Assembly (NCBI GenBank): GCA_947500445.1
Contig: CANMSB010000012.1
Location: 58,492 to 122,491, forward strand
Direction of reading: 5' to 3'
DNA: 64,000 bases
Origin: an uncultured Flavobacteriaceae bacterium
Lineage (GTDB): Bacteria > Bacteroidota > Bacteroidia > Flavobacteriales > Flavobacteriaceae
Shown: in pieces, positions 33,692 to 43,061 of the stretch
Layout: each line of letters opens with the position of its first letter
Position numbering within the stretch: position 1 is the stretch's first letter
Position numbers and translations under genes: made by a program
The notes under the pieces: generated by a model
The model's input: the letters and a program-made list of their open reading frames with translations, nothing else
Database searches by the model: none
Told to the model about the DNA's origin: nothing

Positions 33692-34420
33692 ATGACCTTG
33701 TTTAAATTCCTTTGTTCCTTGGTTGCCCGGGCCTGTTGTACAAGTATACTGTTATTTTTTGTAGCTGCCTGTAAGGACGCGCCCGAAAAAAAGTTACCTG
33801 CGGCACCACCGAACGTTACGGCTACCGATACGGTATCGGAACCTGAGCCGATCGAAACGGAAGAACCCTTTAAGCTCACCGAAGAAAATGCCATCGATTT
33901 TTTCTTTGACTATCAAAAGGACCTCGTTGAAAACAAGGTCAAAATTACTACCAATTTAGGAACCTTTACCGTGCAATTGTTCGATAATGTCCCCTACCAT
34001 AAAGCCAATTTCATTTATTTGGTACGACAGGGATATTTTAACGAAACGCAGTTCCACAGGGTAGTAAAGAACTTTATCATACAGGGCGGCAACTCCGATG
34101 ACCTGGCCACGGCGAACAAGCGCAAGGCGATCGGTCGGTACCTTTTGCCCCCGGATACCCGCAAAGGCCACAAACATCACCGCGGCACCCTTTCGATTCC
34201 CAGTAGCGAAATAAACAACCCGCACATGTTGGCCTCCCCCTACGAATTTTTTATCGTGGTAAAAGACCCCGGATCGTACCATTTGGATGGGGATTACACC
34301 CCCTTCGGAAAGGTCATTTCCGGTATGGATGTTGTCGATAAAATAAACGGCCGGCCGGTAGGCAAGGGAGATTGGCCTTCCCAAAACATTTACATACTAA
34401 AAATGGAGGTCTTGCCCTAG
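33692..34420 (+). CDS. Cyclophilin-type peptidyl-prolyl isomerase lipoprotein
   Basis: 242 residues. The lipoprotein signal ends at Cys27 (FVAACKD). A Pro/Glu-rich linker runs to about residue 60, followed by a cyclophilin domain with YFNETQFHRVVKNFIIQGG, GTLSIPSS and YTPFGKVISGMDVVDKI. It catalyses proline isomerisation for folding of exported proteins. It diverges from the Nudix gene with the two start codons almost back to back, so its promoter must lie inside the Nudix coding sequence unless translation starts further in. Confidence 0.88.
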   Translation: MTLFKFLCSLVARACCTSILLFFVAACKDAPEKKLPAAPPNVTATDTVSEPEPIETEEPFKLTEENAIDFFFDYQKDLVENKVKITTNLGTFTVQLFDNVPYHKANFIYLVRQGYFNETQFHRVVKNFIIQGGNSDDLATANKRKAIGRYLLPPDTRKGHKHHRGTLSIPSSEINNPHMLASPYEFFIVVKDPGSYHLDGDYTPFGKVISGMDVVDKINGRPVGKGDWPSQNIYILKMEVLP

Positions 34421-34512
34421 ACATTATTATACTGCCGATGAAATCTTGTCCCTATAATCGAAGCTTATCAATTTTAGGCTCATTGAAGACTTCCAACGGG
34501 CCAAAACAGGTT

Positions 34513-35124
34513 TTAAGCCGTTTTTCTATAAATAGTGGGCAAAGAAAGTCCATACCGAACCGCAAGTAAACGGATTATAATGATGAGAACGATACTGCCC
34601 AAGTATGCATATGCCGTATCAATGGGCAAACGAACGATCATAAAGTAAAAGAAGCCGCCTACGATACATGCGGTGGCATAAATCTCTTTCCGAAATATCA
34701 CGGGAATTTCGTTACATAAAATATCGCGGATCACGCCGCCAAAACTTGCCGTTATCGTACCCAGGGCAACGCACATCATGGGTTGTAGCTCGGCAGACAG
34801 CCCTTTTTCTATACCTACCATGGTATACAACCCGATACCGATGGTATCGAACAGAAAAAGTGAGGTACGCAAATACTTTAGCGCGTTAAAAAACAGGATG
34901 GAAAAGACCACTGCCCCTAAAATCGTAAAAATATAGACCGGTTGCCGCAACCAATTTACGGGGGTGGCGCCTATCAACATATCGCGGAGCGTTCCACCGC
35001 CCACTGCGGTAACAAAGGCTACTATGAAGACCCCGAAAAGGTCCAGTTTTTTTTCCATGGCCACCACCACTCCGGAAATGGCAAAAGCAACGGTTCCCAG
35101 AATATCCATAGCAAAATAAAGCAT
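34513..35124 (-). CDS. TRIC/UPF0126 family cation channel
   Basis: 203 residues with seven membrane segments arranged as a duplicated three-helix unit. The paired signatures GGGTLRDMLIG and GGVIRDILCNE are those of the UPF0126 (YicG-like) family, now known as bacterial TRIC channels, which conduct K+ and other monovalent cations. MDILG at 35109 is an alternative start. It runs in the same direction as the RDD gene upstream, 50 bp after its stop. Confidence 0.88.
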   Translation of the reverse strand: MLYFAMDILGTVAFAISGVVVAMEKKLDLFGVFIVAFVTAVGGGTLRDMLIGATPVNWLRQPVYIFTILGAVVFSILFFNALKYLRTSLFLFDTIGIGLYTMVGIEKGLSAELQPMMCVALGTITASFGGVIRDILCNEIPVIFRKEIYATACIVGGFFYFMIVRLPIDTAYAYLGSIVLIIIIRLLAVRYGLSLPTIYRKTA

Positions 35125-35174
35125 CTCGGTCGTTTTAGAGGTTGTCGGGGCGCAGCGGCGCCATAACCTTATAG

Positions 35175-35891
35175 TTACAATTGCTGGGTGTAAAAGTTAT
35201 AGTCCTTTATCACTACATCTACCAGATCGATCGGTTTTAGATCGGTAACGATTTGTGCCACCTCTTTTATACGATCGCTCAATGAAATGATCACTTGGTG
35301 ATTGCCGTTTCGTTTTGCATTATCGTACAATTCCTTTATCGTCTGCATCTCCGCATCCTTAAAAACGGTCACTTGGGGAAATTTTGGGCGGTAGTCTTCC
35401 GGGAGTTCCCGCAAAAGGGTATCCTGTAGCGTAACCCGTTGCTTTTCACTGATTACGGTCGTTCCCGCCGCCAGATCACCGATGCGCTGGCCTTTTCCGC
35501 GCACCAAAATGGTGAGTACCGCCAATCCTCCCGAAGTCAGGGAAACATCGACAATACGTAGGATCCATCGTACAAAATAACTGGCAAAACCGGGCCGCGA
35601 ACCATCGAGTTTTACGACCCTGATATTCATCAAACTCTTCCCGATCGTTTTTCCGTTCATAAAGGTTTCCAACAAAAGATAGTACAACAGGGCAGGTAGG
35701 TTGAGTATCAAATAAAAAGCCCATTGATCTCCGGCATCGACCCCCATGGAAATCAATAACAGCACCGACAATATCAGGTATACCAATATGATAAAACTAT
35801 CGATGATATACGCTAACATACGGTCTCCCAAGTGCGCAGTGTTTTGACCAATGCTTATATTTTGGGCCGTTTCTATTTGAAATTGTTCCAT
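35175..35891 (-). CDS. RDD-family membrane protein
   Basis: 238 residues from ATG 35891 (MEQFQIETAQNI); earlier in-frame residues overlap the divergent gene and look non-coding. The RDD domain has HLGDRMLAYIIDS (Arg, Asp), a GKTIGKSLMNIRVV loop, and GKGQRIGDLAAGT. Three or four membrane segments precede a soluble C-terminal ~90 residues. It diverges by 33 bp from the SpoIIM-DUF58 operon, its usual partner set in Bacteroidota. Function is unknown. Confidence 0.88.
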   Translation of the reverse strand: MEQFQIETAQNISIGQNTAHLGDRMLAYIIDSFIILVYLILSVLLLISMGVDAGDQWAFYLILNLPALLYYLLLETFMNGKTIGKSLMNIRVVKLDGSRPGFASYFVRWILRIVDVSLTSGGLAVLTILVRGKGQRIGDLAAGTTVISEKQRVTLQDTLLRELPEDYRPKFPQVTVFKDAEMQTIKELYDNAKRNGNHQVIISLSDRIKEVAQIVTDLKPIDLVDVVIKDYNFYTQQL

Positions 35892-35902
35892 AGTTTTGTT
35901 TC

Positions 35903-35918
35903 TTTGGTATAAACCAAA
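35903..35918. promoter_or_regulatory. Inverted repeat in the 33-bp RDD/SpoIIM divergent spacer
   Basis: TTTGGT (35903-35908) and ACCAAA (35913-35918) with spacer ATAA. It is central between the two start codons, so it may be an operator or part of overlapping promoters. Confidence 0.35.
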
Positions 35919-35924
35919 AACCTG

Positions 35925-36908
35925 ATGCGCGAGGCTTCCTTCGTCAAGCAAAATAAAGACAAATGGACCACATTTGAAAGTGCGCTCTCCAACAGAACGA
36001 ATATAGCTCCCGATGTATTGTCCGACCTTTATATTGAAATTACCGACCATTTAAGCTACGCCAAAACGTTTTATCCGAAGAGCAACACGGAAATGTACCT
36101 CAACGGGCTAGCGGCCAAGGCCCACCAAAAAATCTACAGGACCAAAAAAGAATCCAAGAACAGGATCATCGGTTTTTGGAAAACCGAATTCCCGACCATG
36201 TTCTACCACCATCAAAGGGAACTTTTGATCGCATTCCTCATTTTTGCCTTTTTTACCGCGGTCGGTGTATTTTCTGCCGCCAATGAAGGTAATTTTGTGC
36301 GTTCCATATTGGGCGATGGATATGTGAACATGACCTTGGAGAACATTGCGAACGACGACCCCATGGCCGTTTACAAACAAATGGGCGAATTCAACATGGC
36401 GTTGGGCATCACCATCAACAACATTATTGTGGCCCTGGTCACCTTTGCACTTGGTATTCTTTTGGGTATCGGAACCATTTATAAAATTTTACAGACCGGC
36501 CTCATGCTGGGCAGTTTTCAATATTTTTTTTATGAAAAAGGACTGTTTTGGGAATCGGCACGAACAATATGGATACACGGCACCATAGAAATATCGGTGA
36601 TCATCGTTGCTGGTTGCGCCGGTTTGGTCCTGGCCAATGGTATGCTTTTCCCGGGCACCTACTCCCGGCTCGATTCCTTTCAAAGGGGCGTCCGCAACGG
36701 CCTTAAGATCATGTTGAGTACGGTCCCTTTTTTCATCGTTGCGGGGTTTTTGGAAGGTTTTGTTACCCGCCATACCGAAATGCCCGATTGGTTGGCCATT
36801 TTTATCATATCCGCCTCTTTGGCATTGATCGTTTACTACTACATTATTTACCCTAGACAACTTTATAAAAAAACCGACCATGATCGAAAACCCGTACATC
36901 GAATTTAA
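35925..36908 (+). CDS. Stage II sporulation protein M-like (SpoIIM) membrane protein
   Basis: 327 residues. A cytoplasmic N-terminal ~100 residues (REASFVKQNKDKWTTFES...) leads into about six membrane segments. The pattern of NIIVALVTFALGILLGIGT and a Glu-containing HGTIEISVIIVAGCAG is that of the SpoIIM/DUF95 superfamily, found well beyond spore formers. This organism type does not sporulate, so the role is in the MoxR-DUF58 membrane system. Its end overlaps the next gene by 29 bp. Confidence 0.88.
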   Translation: MREASFVKQNKDKWTTFESALSNRTNIAPDVLSDLYIEITDHLSYAKTFYPKSNTEMYLNGLAAKAHQKIYRTKKESKNRIIGFWKTEFPTMFYHHQRELLIAFLIFAFFTAVGVFSAANEGNFVRSILGDGYVNMTLENIANDDPMAVYKQMGEFNMALGITINNIIVALVTFALGILLGIGTIYKILQTGLMLGSFQYFFYEKGLFWESARTIWIHGTIEISVIIVAGCAGLVLANGMLFPGTYSRLDSFQRGVRNGLKIMLSTVPFFIVAGFLEGFVTRHTEMPDWLAIFIISASLALIVYYYIIYPRQLYKKTDHDRKPVHRI

Positions 36909-37764
36909 AAAACAGCGCGAATTGGGCGACGTGCTATCCGATACCTTCGCCTTTATGCGAAGCCAATTTAAAACGTTCTTCCCCGTTTTTTTTAAAATAG
37001 TCGGTCCCTATCTATTGCTTATGGTGATCGCACTGGTCTTTTACCTATACTATGTGGGCGACCAGTTTAATTTTATGATACAGAACCAAAACTTCGAGGG
37101 AATGGATATGTTGACCATATTCGGATTGGCCTCCTTCTATTTTGTGACCTTGTTGCTTGTTTACGCCCTATCGCAATCCACTGTGTTGCACTATGTAAAA
37201 TCCTATACCGCCGGTAAGGGTGAAATTGATTTTCAAGCGATCCGGAGCGATGTTTACGCCTCGTTGCCCTCCTTTGTCGGGCTTATCTTTTTAGTTGCCA
37301 TTTCCTTGATCGTGGGTCTTTTTATCTGTTGTTTTCCCATGATTTATTTATGGGTACCCCTATCCTTGGCCTTTGGCATTATGGTTTTTGAAAAAAAAGG
37401 GGCCATTACCGCTTATGGCGATAGCTTTCGCCTGGTAAAGGACGAATGGTGGATCACTTTTGCCACCATGGTAGTGGTCACTATTATAGTGGCGATCGCG
37501 GGCTATGCCTTTGCCTTGCCGACCACCATGTACAACTACGCCAAAATGGGTATTTTAAGCGGGGAAGTGGATGCGGAAAGCATGATGGAAATTTTTAAGG
37601 ATCCTATTTATATTTTATTGAACGTCGTTAGCAGCATTGCACAGTTTATGCTCAACATCATTACCCTTGTAGCCGGTGCTTTTATTTACTTTAACCTGAA
37701 TGAAAAGAAGAATTTTACGGGTACCAACGAACGCATTCAAAACCTGGGACAACGGCCCGAATAA
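36880..37764 (+). CDS. Multi-pass membrane protein of the SpoIIM-MoxR cluster
   Basis: 294 residues with about six hydrophobic segments. A central CCFPMIYLWVPLSLAFGIMVFEKKG segment resembles the membrane domain of glycerophosphodiester-phosphodiesterase-linked integral proteins, though no catalytic domain is present. Known only from its conserved position between SpoIIM and DUF4129 genes in Bacteroidota. Translation is probably coupled to SpoIIM through the overlap. Confidence 0.75.
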   Translation: MIENPYIEFKKQRELGDVLSDTFAFMRSQFKTFFPVFFKIVGPYLLLMVIALVFYLYYVGDQFNFMIQNQNFEGMDMLTIFGLASFYFVTLLLVYALSQSTVLHYVKSYTAGKGEIDFQAIRSDVYASLPSFVGLIFLVAISLIVGLFICCFPMIYLWVPLSLAFGIMVFEKKGAITAYGDSFRLVKDEWWITFATMVVVTIIVAIAGYAFALPTTMYNYAKMGILSGEVDAESMMEIFKDPIYILLNVVSSIAQFMLNIITLVAGAFIYFNLNEKKNFTGTNERIQNLGQRPE

Positions 37765-37770
37765 CAACGA

Positions 37771-38508
37771 ATGACCAAAAACCTGTTTCTTCTCTTTCTT
37801 TTGATGGCCTCCCTACATCGTATGTGTGGGCAAGATAGTATTTCCCCTCCCTACGATACCGATCCATTGGAAAAACGCGAAATCAGCGATGCCCAAATGG
37901 AACGTTATGCGAACGATGCCGACTTTGATTATACAGAGACCAAAAATGAGAACAATGCATGGAACAGGTTTACCGCTTGGCTAGGGAACCTTTTTTTAAA
38001 ACTGTTCGAATGGATATTCGGGGCAGAAAAGGCAGTAGGGATGCTCGCCGGTTTTTTACGCATTGTTCCCTATCTCTTATTGGGCGTGCTATTGTTCATA
38101 CTAATTAAGTTTTTTCTTAAGGTAAACGCCAATGCCATGAAGCGTTCCGAACATGGAACGGACAATGTAATACTTTCCGAGGAAGAACGGATTTTAAAAA
38201 ACGAGGACATCTGGGCACTGGTACAAAAGGCACTTGCTGCGGCCGACTATCGTTTGGCCATACGGTACTACTACTTACTCATTTTGCAAAAAATGAGTTC
38301 CAAGGAACTGATCGATTGGCAGCCGCAGAAAACGAACGACGATTATTTAAGGGAACTAAAAGCCGATCGGCACCAAAAACCCTTCCGGACCATAACCCGT
38401 TTGTACGATTATATTTGGTACGGGAGTTTTTCGTTAAACGAGGAAAAATACCGCAAGGCGGAAAAAGCCTTTAGCACCTTACACAAAAACTTGAACGACA
38501 ATGCTTAA
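37771..38508 (+). CDS. DUF4129 domain membrane protein
   Basis: 245 residues. Signal or first membrane segment at about 1-18, a second membrane segment at about 98-117 (IVPYLLLGVLLFILIKFF), and a cytoplasmic C-terminal DUF4129 domain (DDYLRELKADRHQKPFRTITRLYDYIWYG as contiguous core, about 191-219). DUF4129 also occurs at the C-terminus of membrane transglutaminase-like proteins; the transglutaminase core is absent here. It overlaps the DUF4350 gene by 8 bp. Confidence 0.82.
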   Translation: MTKNLFLLFLLMASLHRMCGQDSISPPYDTDPLEKREISDAQMERYANDADFDYTETKNENNAWNRFTAWLGNLFLKLFEWIFGAEKAVGMLAGFLRIVPYLLLGVLLFILIKFFLKVNANAMKRSEHGTDNVILSEEERILKNEDIWALVQKALAAADYRLAIRYYYLLILQKMSSKELIDWQPQKTNDDYLRELKADRHQKPFRTITRLYDYIWYGSFSLNEEKYRKAEKAFSTLHKNLNDNA

Positions 38509-39712
38509 AAAAGGGTTGGTCTATATCGGTATCGGACTTTTTACCATAGCCTTGTTGCTTGTGCTTCAGTACAACCGGCCGAAACGGTTGAACTGGTTCC
38601 CCTCCTATGTCGCCGAACACAAAATACCATATGGTTGTAAAGTTTTCACCGATGTGGTCGACGATTTTTTTCCGGACAACCGGCAAATCGATATTCCGCC
38701 CTACGAACGACTTACCCAGAACCAAGAGCATACGGGCACCTATTTTTTTGCCAACGATTATGTTTCCTTTGAGGATGCGGAAAGAGCAGCCTTGCTCGAT
38801 TGGACCGCAAAGGGAAATACGCTTTTTGTTGCCTCGGGCAGTTTTGAGCAAGCCCTTATGGACACGCTTGGCATTACGACCAAAAACTTGTACAACAACC
38901 TGAACGACACCCTTGGTTTTGAGCACCGTTTGGTACACCCAAAACTACACCCCGACACGGGCTATGCGTACACCAAAGATGATTTTGTCACCTATTTTGA
39001 CGAAATGGATGCGAAAACCACCACCATTTTAGCAACGGTCGACGACCGGTCCGATCCATCGGACGAAACCTATGCCAATGTCATACGCCTCAACTATAAG
39101 GGAGGTACCGTTATCCTAAGCACCTTCCCAAAAGCGGTCACCAATTATTTTATGCTGTCCAACGAAAACTACCGTTATACCGAGGGGCTACTTTCCTATA
39201 TCGATACCGAAGGCGACCTTTTGATGGACGCCTATCATAAAAACGGGAAGGCCTTCTACACTTCCCCGATGTATATCTTCCTAAACGAACCATCCTTAAA
39301 ATGGGCCTATTATCTATGCTTGATCGGATCCATTAGCTACATTTTATTCGAAGGCAAACGCAAACAACGCGCCATTCCCGTAGTCCTTCCGCTTAAAAAC
39401 CAAACGTTGGCCTTTACCCGTACCATTGCCGATATGTATTATGAAAAAGGGGAACACAAGCAAATTGCGAAACATAAAATCGCTTACTTTTTGGAGTATA
39501 TACGTACCCGGTTTTATATGAACACCCACGACCGGGAAGCCACGTTTTATGATAATCTGGCCGCAAGAAGTGCACATGATTCGAAGGAGATAAAGGAACT
39601 GTTTTCCCTTTTTGACCAAATTGAACGACAGTCCGCGATAACCGCAGACGAACTGAAAAAAGTAAACACCGCCATAGAAGAATTTAAAAAAAGAGCCCAT
39701 GGAAGAAACTGA
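38501..39712 (+). CDS. DUF4350 domain membrane protein
   Basis: 403 residues. A membrane segment at about 7-24 is followed by the extracytoplasmic DUF4350 region (YGCKVFTDVVDDFF near 44-57, then LDWTAKGNTLFVASGSFEQ), which resembles a flavodoxin/GATase-like fold. A second membrane segment lies at about 268-285 (WAYYLCLIGSISYILFEG), with a helical C-terminus. It is a partner of the MoxR-DUF58 pair; biochemical role unknown. It overlaps the MoxR gene by 14 bp. Confidence 0.82.
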   Translation: MLKKGLVYIGIGLFTIALLLVLQYNRPKRLNWFPSYVAEHKIPYGCKVFTDVVDDFFPDNRQIDIPPYERLTQNQEHTGTYFFANDYVSFEDAERAALLDWTAKGNTLFVASGSFEQALMDTLGITTKNLYNNLNDTLGFEHRLVHPKLHPDTGYAYTKDDFVTYFDEMDAKTTTILATVDDRSDPSDETYANVIRLNYKGGTVILSTFPKAVTNYFMLSNENYRYTEGLLSYIDTEGDLLMDAYHKNGKAFYTSPMYIFLNEPSLKWAYYLCLIGSISYILFEGKRKQRAIPVVLPLKNQTLAFTRTIADMYYEKGEHKQIAKHKIAYFLEYIRTRFYMNTHDREATFYDNLAARSAHDSKEIKELFSLFDQIERQSAITADELKKVNTAIEEFKKRAHGRN

Positions 39713-40763
39713 TAACAACCAAAACGAATCGCAACAGGAAGCCGGAGACAACACTACCGGGCAAGATGTACCACAGCCCGAAAGTTCAAACGACATGGAT
39801 TTTCAAAACCGTATTCCGTTGGAAGAATTGAAGCGTACCACGTCAGCCATAAAAAAAGAGTTGGCAAAGGTAATCGTAGGTCAGGAAGGTTTTATAGAAT
39901 TGCTGATCGTGTCGCTATTGGTAGATGGCCATGTGCTGATCGAGGGGGTTCCGGGGATAGCGAAGACCATCACCGCCAAATTGTTCGCCAAAACCTTAAA
40001 AACGGGGTTTAGCCGCATTCAATTTACGCCCGACCTAATGCCCAGTGATATTTTGGGCACTTCCATTTTTAACGTGAAAATTTCGGAGTTCGAGTTTAAA
40101 AAAGGCCCTATTTTTTCCAACATCGTGCTTATCGACGAAATTAACCGTGCCCCGGCCAAAACGCAGGCGGCCATGTTCGAGACCATGGAAGAACGGCAGG
40201 TTACCATGGACGGAACCACCTACCCCATGGGCAGTCCCTTTATGGTTTTGGCTACTCAAAACCCCATAGAGCAAGAAGGTACTTACGCCCTTCCCGAAGC
40301 GCAATTGGACCGGTTCCTCTTCAAAATAAAGGTCGCGTATCCTTCTCTGGAAGAGGAAGTGAAAATTATACAGACCCACCACGATAGAAAGGGACAAAAA
40401 GTACAGGAAGAAGTAAAAGATGTTGTTTCTCCCGAACAGCTAAAAGACTTTAGATCCAAGATCCAACATGTTGTGGTAGCCGAAAAAATAGTACGTTATA
40501 TCGCCGAAATCATCAACAAAACCAGAAACCACCCCCATTTGTATTTAGGGGCATCGCCAAGGGCATCCATAGCCACCTTAAATGCCGCCAAAGCCTTTGC
40601 CGCAATAAGCGGGAGGGATTTTGTAACGCCCGAAGACGTAAAAAAGGCACTGGTTCCGGTTTTAAACCATAGGATCATCCTTACCCCGGAAAGGGAAATG
40701 GAAGGGACCACTCCCGAAAACGTCGTTCAAATGATTACGGAGTCCGTAGAAATCCCAAGATAG
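39699..40763 (+). CDS. MoxR-type AAA+ ATPase
   Basis: 354 residues. An acidic N-terminal extension (1-40) precedes the AAA core: Walker A GVPGIAKTITAK, Walker B LIDEINRAPAK, sensor-1 region VLATQNPIEQEGTY and the ALPEAQLDRFLFK arginine-finger area, then a helical lid. MoxR ATPases act with vWA/DUF58 proteins as remodelling chaperones or for metal/cofactor insertion. The following DUF58 gene (3 bp on) is the obvious partner. Confidence 0.94.
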   Translation: MEETDNNQNESQQEAGDNTTGQDVPQPESSNDMDFQNRIPLEELKRTTSAIKKELAKVIVGQEGFIELLIVSLLVDGHVLIEGVPGIAKTITAKLFAKTLKTGFSRIQFTPDLMPSDILGTSIFNVKISEFEFKKGPIFSNIVLIDEINRAPAKTQAAMFETMEERQVTMDGTTYPMGSPFMVLATQNPIEQEGTYALPEAQLDRFLFKIKVAYPSLEEEVKIIQTHHDRKGQKVQEEVKDVVSPEQLKDFRSKIQHVVVAEKIVRYIAEIINKTRNHPHLYLGASPRASIATLNAAKAFAAISGRDFVTPEDVKKALVPVLNHRIILTPEREMEGTTPENVVQMITESVEIPR

Positions 40764-40766
40764 CCC

Positions 40767-42095
40767 ATGTCGTTTTTAAAATCGTTTTACTTTCATAACG
40801 TTTTCTTTAGATACATTGCCCTGCTGTCGGCAAGTTTTATCCTTTCTTATTGGATTCCCGCCATCTATCCCATTGCCTGGTTATTGATTACGGTGTTGGG
40901 GGGAGCGTTCTTGTTCGATTGCTATTTGCTTTACAATGGCAAAGGCGTTCTGGCAAACCGGCAGGCACCCCAAAAATTATCGAACAGCGATTTTAATGCC
41001 ATTTACCTGCACTACGAGACCTTTTACGGCTTTAAGACCTATGTTACCCTTATCGACGAGCTTCCGGTTCAATTTCAAAAGCGCGACTTTATCCATAGCA
41101 GCACCTTGGTAAAAGGACAAAAGAAAACCTTTGAGTACACGGTGCGTCCCACCGAACGGGGCGAATATGTTTTTGGTAATTTGATCGTGTACGCTTCCAG
41201 CCCTTTAAGGATCGTAAAACGCCGTTTTATTTTCCAAAAAAATCAGATGGTACCGGTTTATCCCAGTATCGTTCAAATGCAGCAATACGATTTTTTGGCC
41301 ATTAGCAATAAGTTGTCCCACTTGGGCTTAAAAAAGATTCGGCGCATCGGGCATACCCAGGAATTTGAACAGATAAAGGAATACGTCCCCGGAGACGATT
41401 TTCGAACCATTAACTGGAAAGCGACCGCCAAGCAGCAGGCGTTAATGGTCAATCAATACCAAGATGAACGTTCCCAGCCGATATATAGCATTATCGACAG
41501 CGGTAGGGTAATGAAAATGCCCTTTAACGGTTTAAAACTTTTGGACTATGCCATTAATGCAACACTCGCCTTTTCGAACGTTGCCCTAAAACGCAACGAT
41601 AAAACCGGCCTCATCGCTTTTTCAAAACATTTGGAAACCGTTGTTCCCGCCGCGCAAAAAATCACCCACCTCAACACCATACTTGAAAAGTTATATAACA
41701 TCGACACCAATTTTAGCGACTCCGATTTTGGAATGTTATACGCCCACATTAAACGTAAAGTCACCCACCGCAGCCTGCTGCTCCTGTACACCAACTTTGA
41801 GCACATGTCCGCGTTGAAACGCCAACTTCCTTTTCTATTGGGCTTGGCCAAACAACATGTTTTGGTCGTTATCTTCTTTGAAAACACCGAATTGGAGCAA
41901 TTGATTGCCGAGGATGCAGAAAATATGCAGGCCATCTACCATAAAACCATTGCCGAAAAATTTGATCTTGAAAAGCGGTTGATGCAAAAAGAACTACAAA
42001 AGCACGGTATTCAAACCGTTTTGACCAAGCCTGAGGCACTGACCATAAATACTATTAACAAATATCTCGAAATTAAAGCGAGAGGACTGCTCTAA
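40767..42095 (+). CDS. DUF58 (vWA-like) membrane protein, MoxR partner
   Basis: 442 residues. Two membrane helices (about 12-50), a beta-rich extracytoplasmic region, then the DUF58 hallmark EYVPGDDFRTINWKATAK (about 208-225) leading into a vWA-like Rossmann domain (IIDSGRVMKMPFNG, SLLLLYTNFEH). Loss of the canonical MIDAS DxSxS order is usual in this family. It closes the operon. Confidence 0.92.
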   Translation: MSFLKSFYFHNVFFRYIALLSASFILSYWIPAIYPIAWLLITVLGGAFLFDCYLLYNGKGVLANRQAPQKLSNSDFNAIYLHYETFYGFKTYVTLIDELPVQFQKRDFIHSSTLVKGQKKTFEYTVRPTERGEYVFGNLIVYASSPLRIVKRRFIFQKNQMVPVYPSIVQMQQYDFLAISNKLSHLGLKKIRRIGHTQEFEQIKEYVPGDDFRTINWKATAKQQALMVNQYQDERSQPIYSIIDSGRVMKMPFNGLKLLDYAINATLAFSNVALKRNDKTGLIAFSKHLETVVPAAQKITHLNTILEKLYNIDTNFSDSDFGMLYAHIKRKVTHRSLLLLYTNFEHMSALKRQLPFLLGLAKQHVLVVIFFENTELEQLIAEDAENMQAIYHKTIAEKFDLEKRLMQKELQKHGIQTVLTKPEALTINTINKYLEIKARGLL

Positions 42096-42512
42096 CGATA
42101 CTGTTTTATCCCCCTCCCTTTTCGTTGTTCCGACAAAAAAATTAGGTTAAAAATGACGGTGAATTTGTTTTTTACACTATAAAAATTAGGTTTTTTCTTA
42201 ATAACAAAAAAGTTTTGTAAAGCCATTCCCGTGAAGGGTTAAACAAACCTGAACGGTCTTTTTTGGGAAATACTACTTCTGATGTAATTATTCTGATTGT
42301 TAATAACTTTTTGTCACAAACACCGCCGACGCTACACCCTATATTTACGTAAGCTCATCGATGAATTACATCAAAAAATCGATAAACACTAGGTTGGTAG
42401 CGCAACAAAAACGAATTGAAAAAAGAACAGATATTGTATCTTGTAACCTCCCCCAAAAACATCGAAACTGTAATTCTATTGTATTAACCTACTTAAAAAA
42501 CGCTTACTAGGT
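42096..42512. other. Intergenic, no gene seen
   Basis: 417 AT-rich bases after the DUF58 gene with no ORF of note. The motif AAAATTAGGTT occurs twice (about 42136 and 42180). No terminator hairpin with a T run stands out. Confidence 0.35.
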
Positions 42513-43061
42513 ATGCGAGCATTTTTGCGATCAAGACGAAGGGGCCAGGAAAAAATCACGCATACAAGATTGCGCAAATCCGCAACTAAAATGGCATATC
42601 GGCTTACACGTTTTAAAGACAACCATTTTCGTTCCGACCACCTAACGGAAGGTACTTCCTGTACCATCGATTTTAGAAGAAAAGCGCTTGTTATAAAGGG
42701 TGATTTTCCGCATTTGGGGAATATTATAAAATTGTACGCCGAGGAAATTGAATCGATTACCTTGATCCGCGGAAAACAAGTGATCAACACTTTTCGAATG
42801 TCCCCGGTACACTTGCTTACCAAAATAGGCGTTTCCGACCGTTTGACAAGACATTTTGTGCTCTCTCCGGACGAATTTGTTACGAAAGAGACAAAAATGA
42901 TCGTCAAAACCAAATCCGGTCTGGTAGAAATTTCATGTAATGGACATCTATTCAATCGGGTACAGCGTGCTTTAAAAGCCGCGCAGTTCGGTGCTAAACT
43001 CGATGTCGTAAAAGAGCCGATCTACAAAACGGTAGATAACAATCCTGAAATTTATATTTAA
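42513..43061 (+). CDS. Hypothetical protein, unrecognised
   Basis: 182 residues, basic, no signal peptide or membrane segment. The first 26 residues are very Arg/Lys-rich; MAYRLTRF at 42591 may be the real start. The rest alternates short strands (TCTIDFRRKALVIKG, KMIVKTKSGLVEISC) with helices (GNIIKLYAEEIESITLI, LFNRVQRALKAAQFG), which looks like a real folded domain. I cannot place it in a family. It stands alone between gene-poor spacers. Confidence 0.5.
   Translation: MRAFLRSRRRGQEKITHTRLRKSATKMAYRLTRFKDNHFRSDHLTEGTSCTIDFRRKALVIKGDFPHLGNIIKLYAEEIESITLIRGKQVINTFRMSPVHLLTKIGVSDRLTRHFVLSPDEFVTKETKMIVKTKSGLVEISCNGHLFNRVQRALKAAQFGAKLDVVKEPIYKTVDNNPEIYI

Noticed and set aside
35925..42095. Considered as a defence system because of the MoxR/vWA-like pair
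   Set aside because: No nuclease, effector or sensor typical of such systems; the gene set is a widely conserved core cluster in Bacteroidota.
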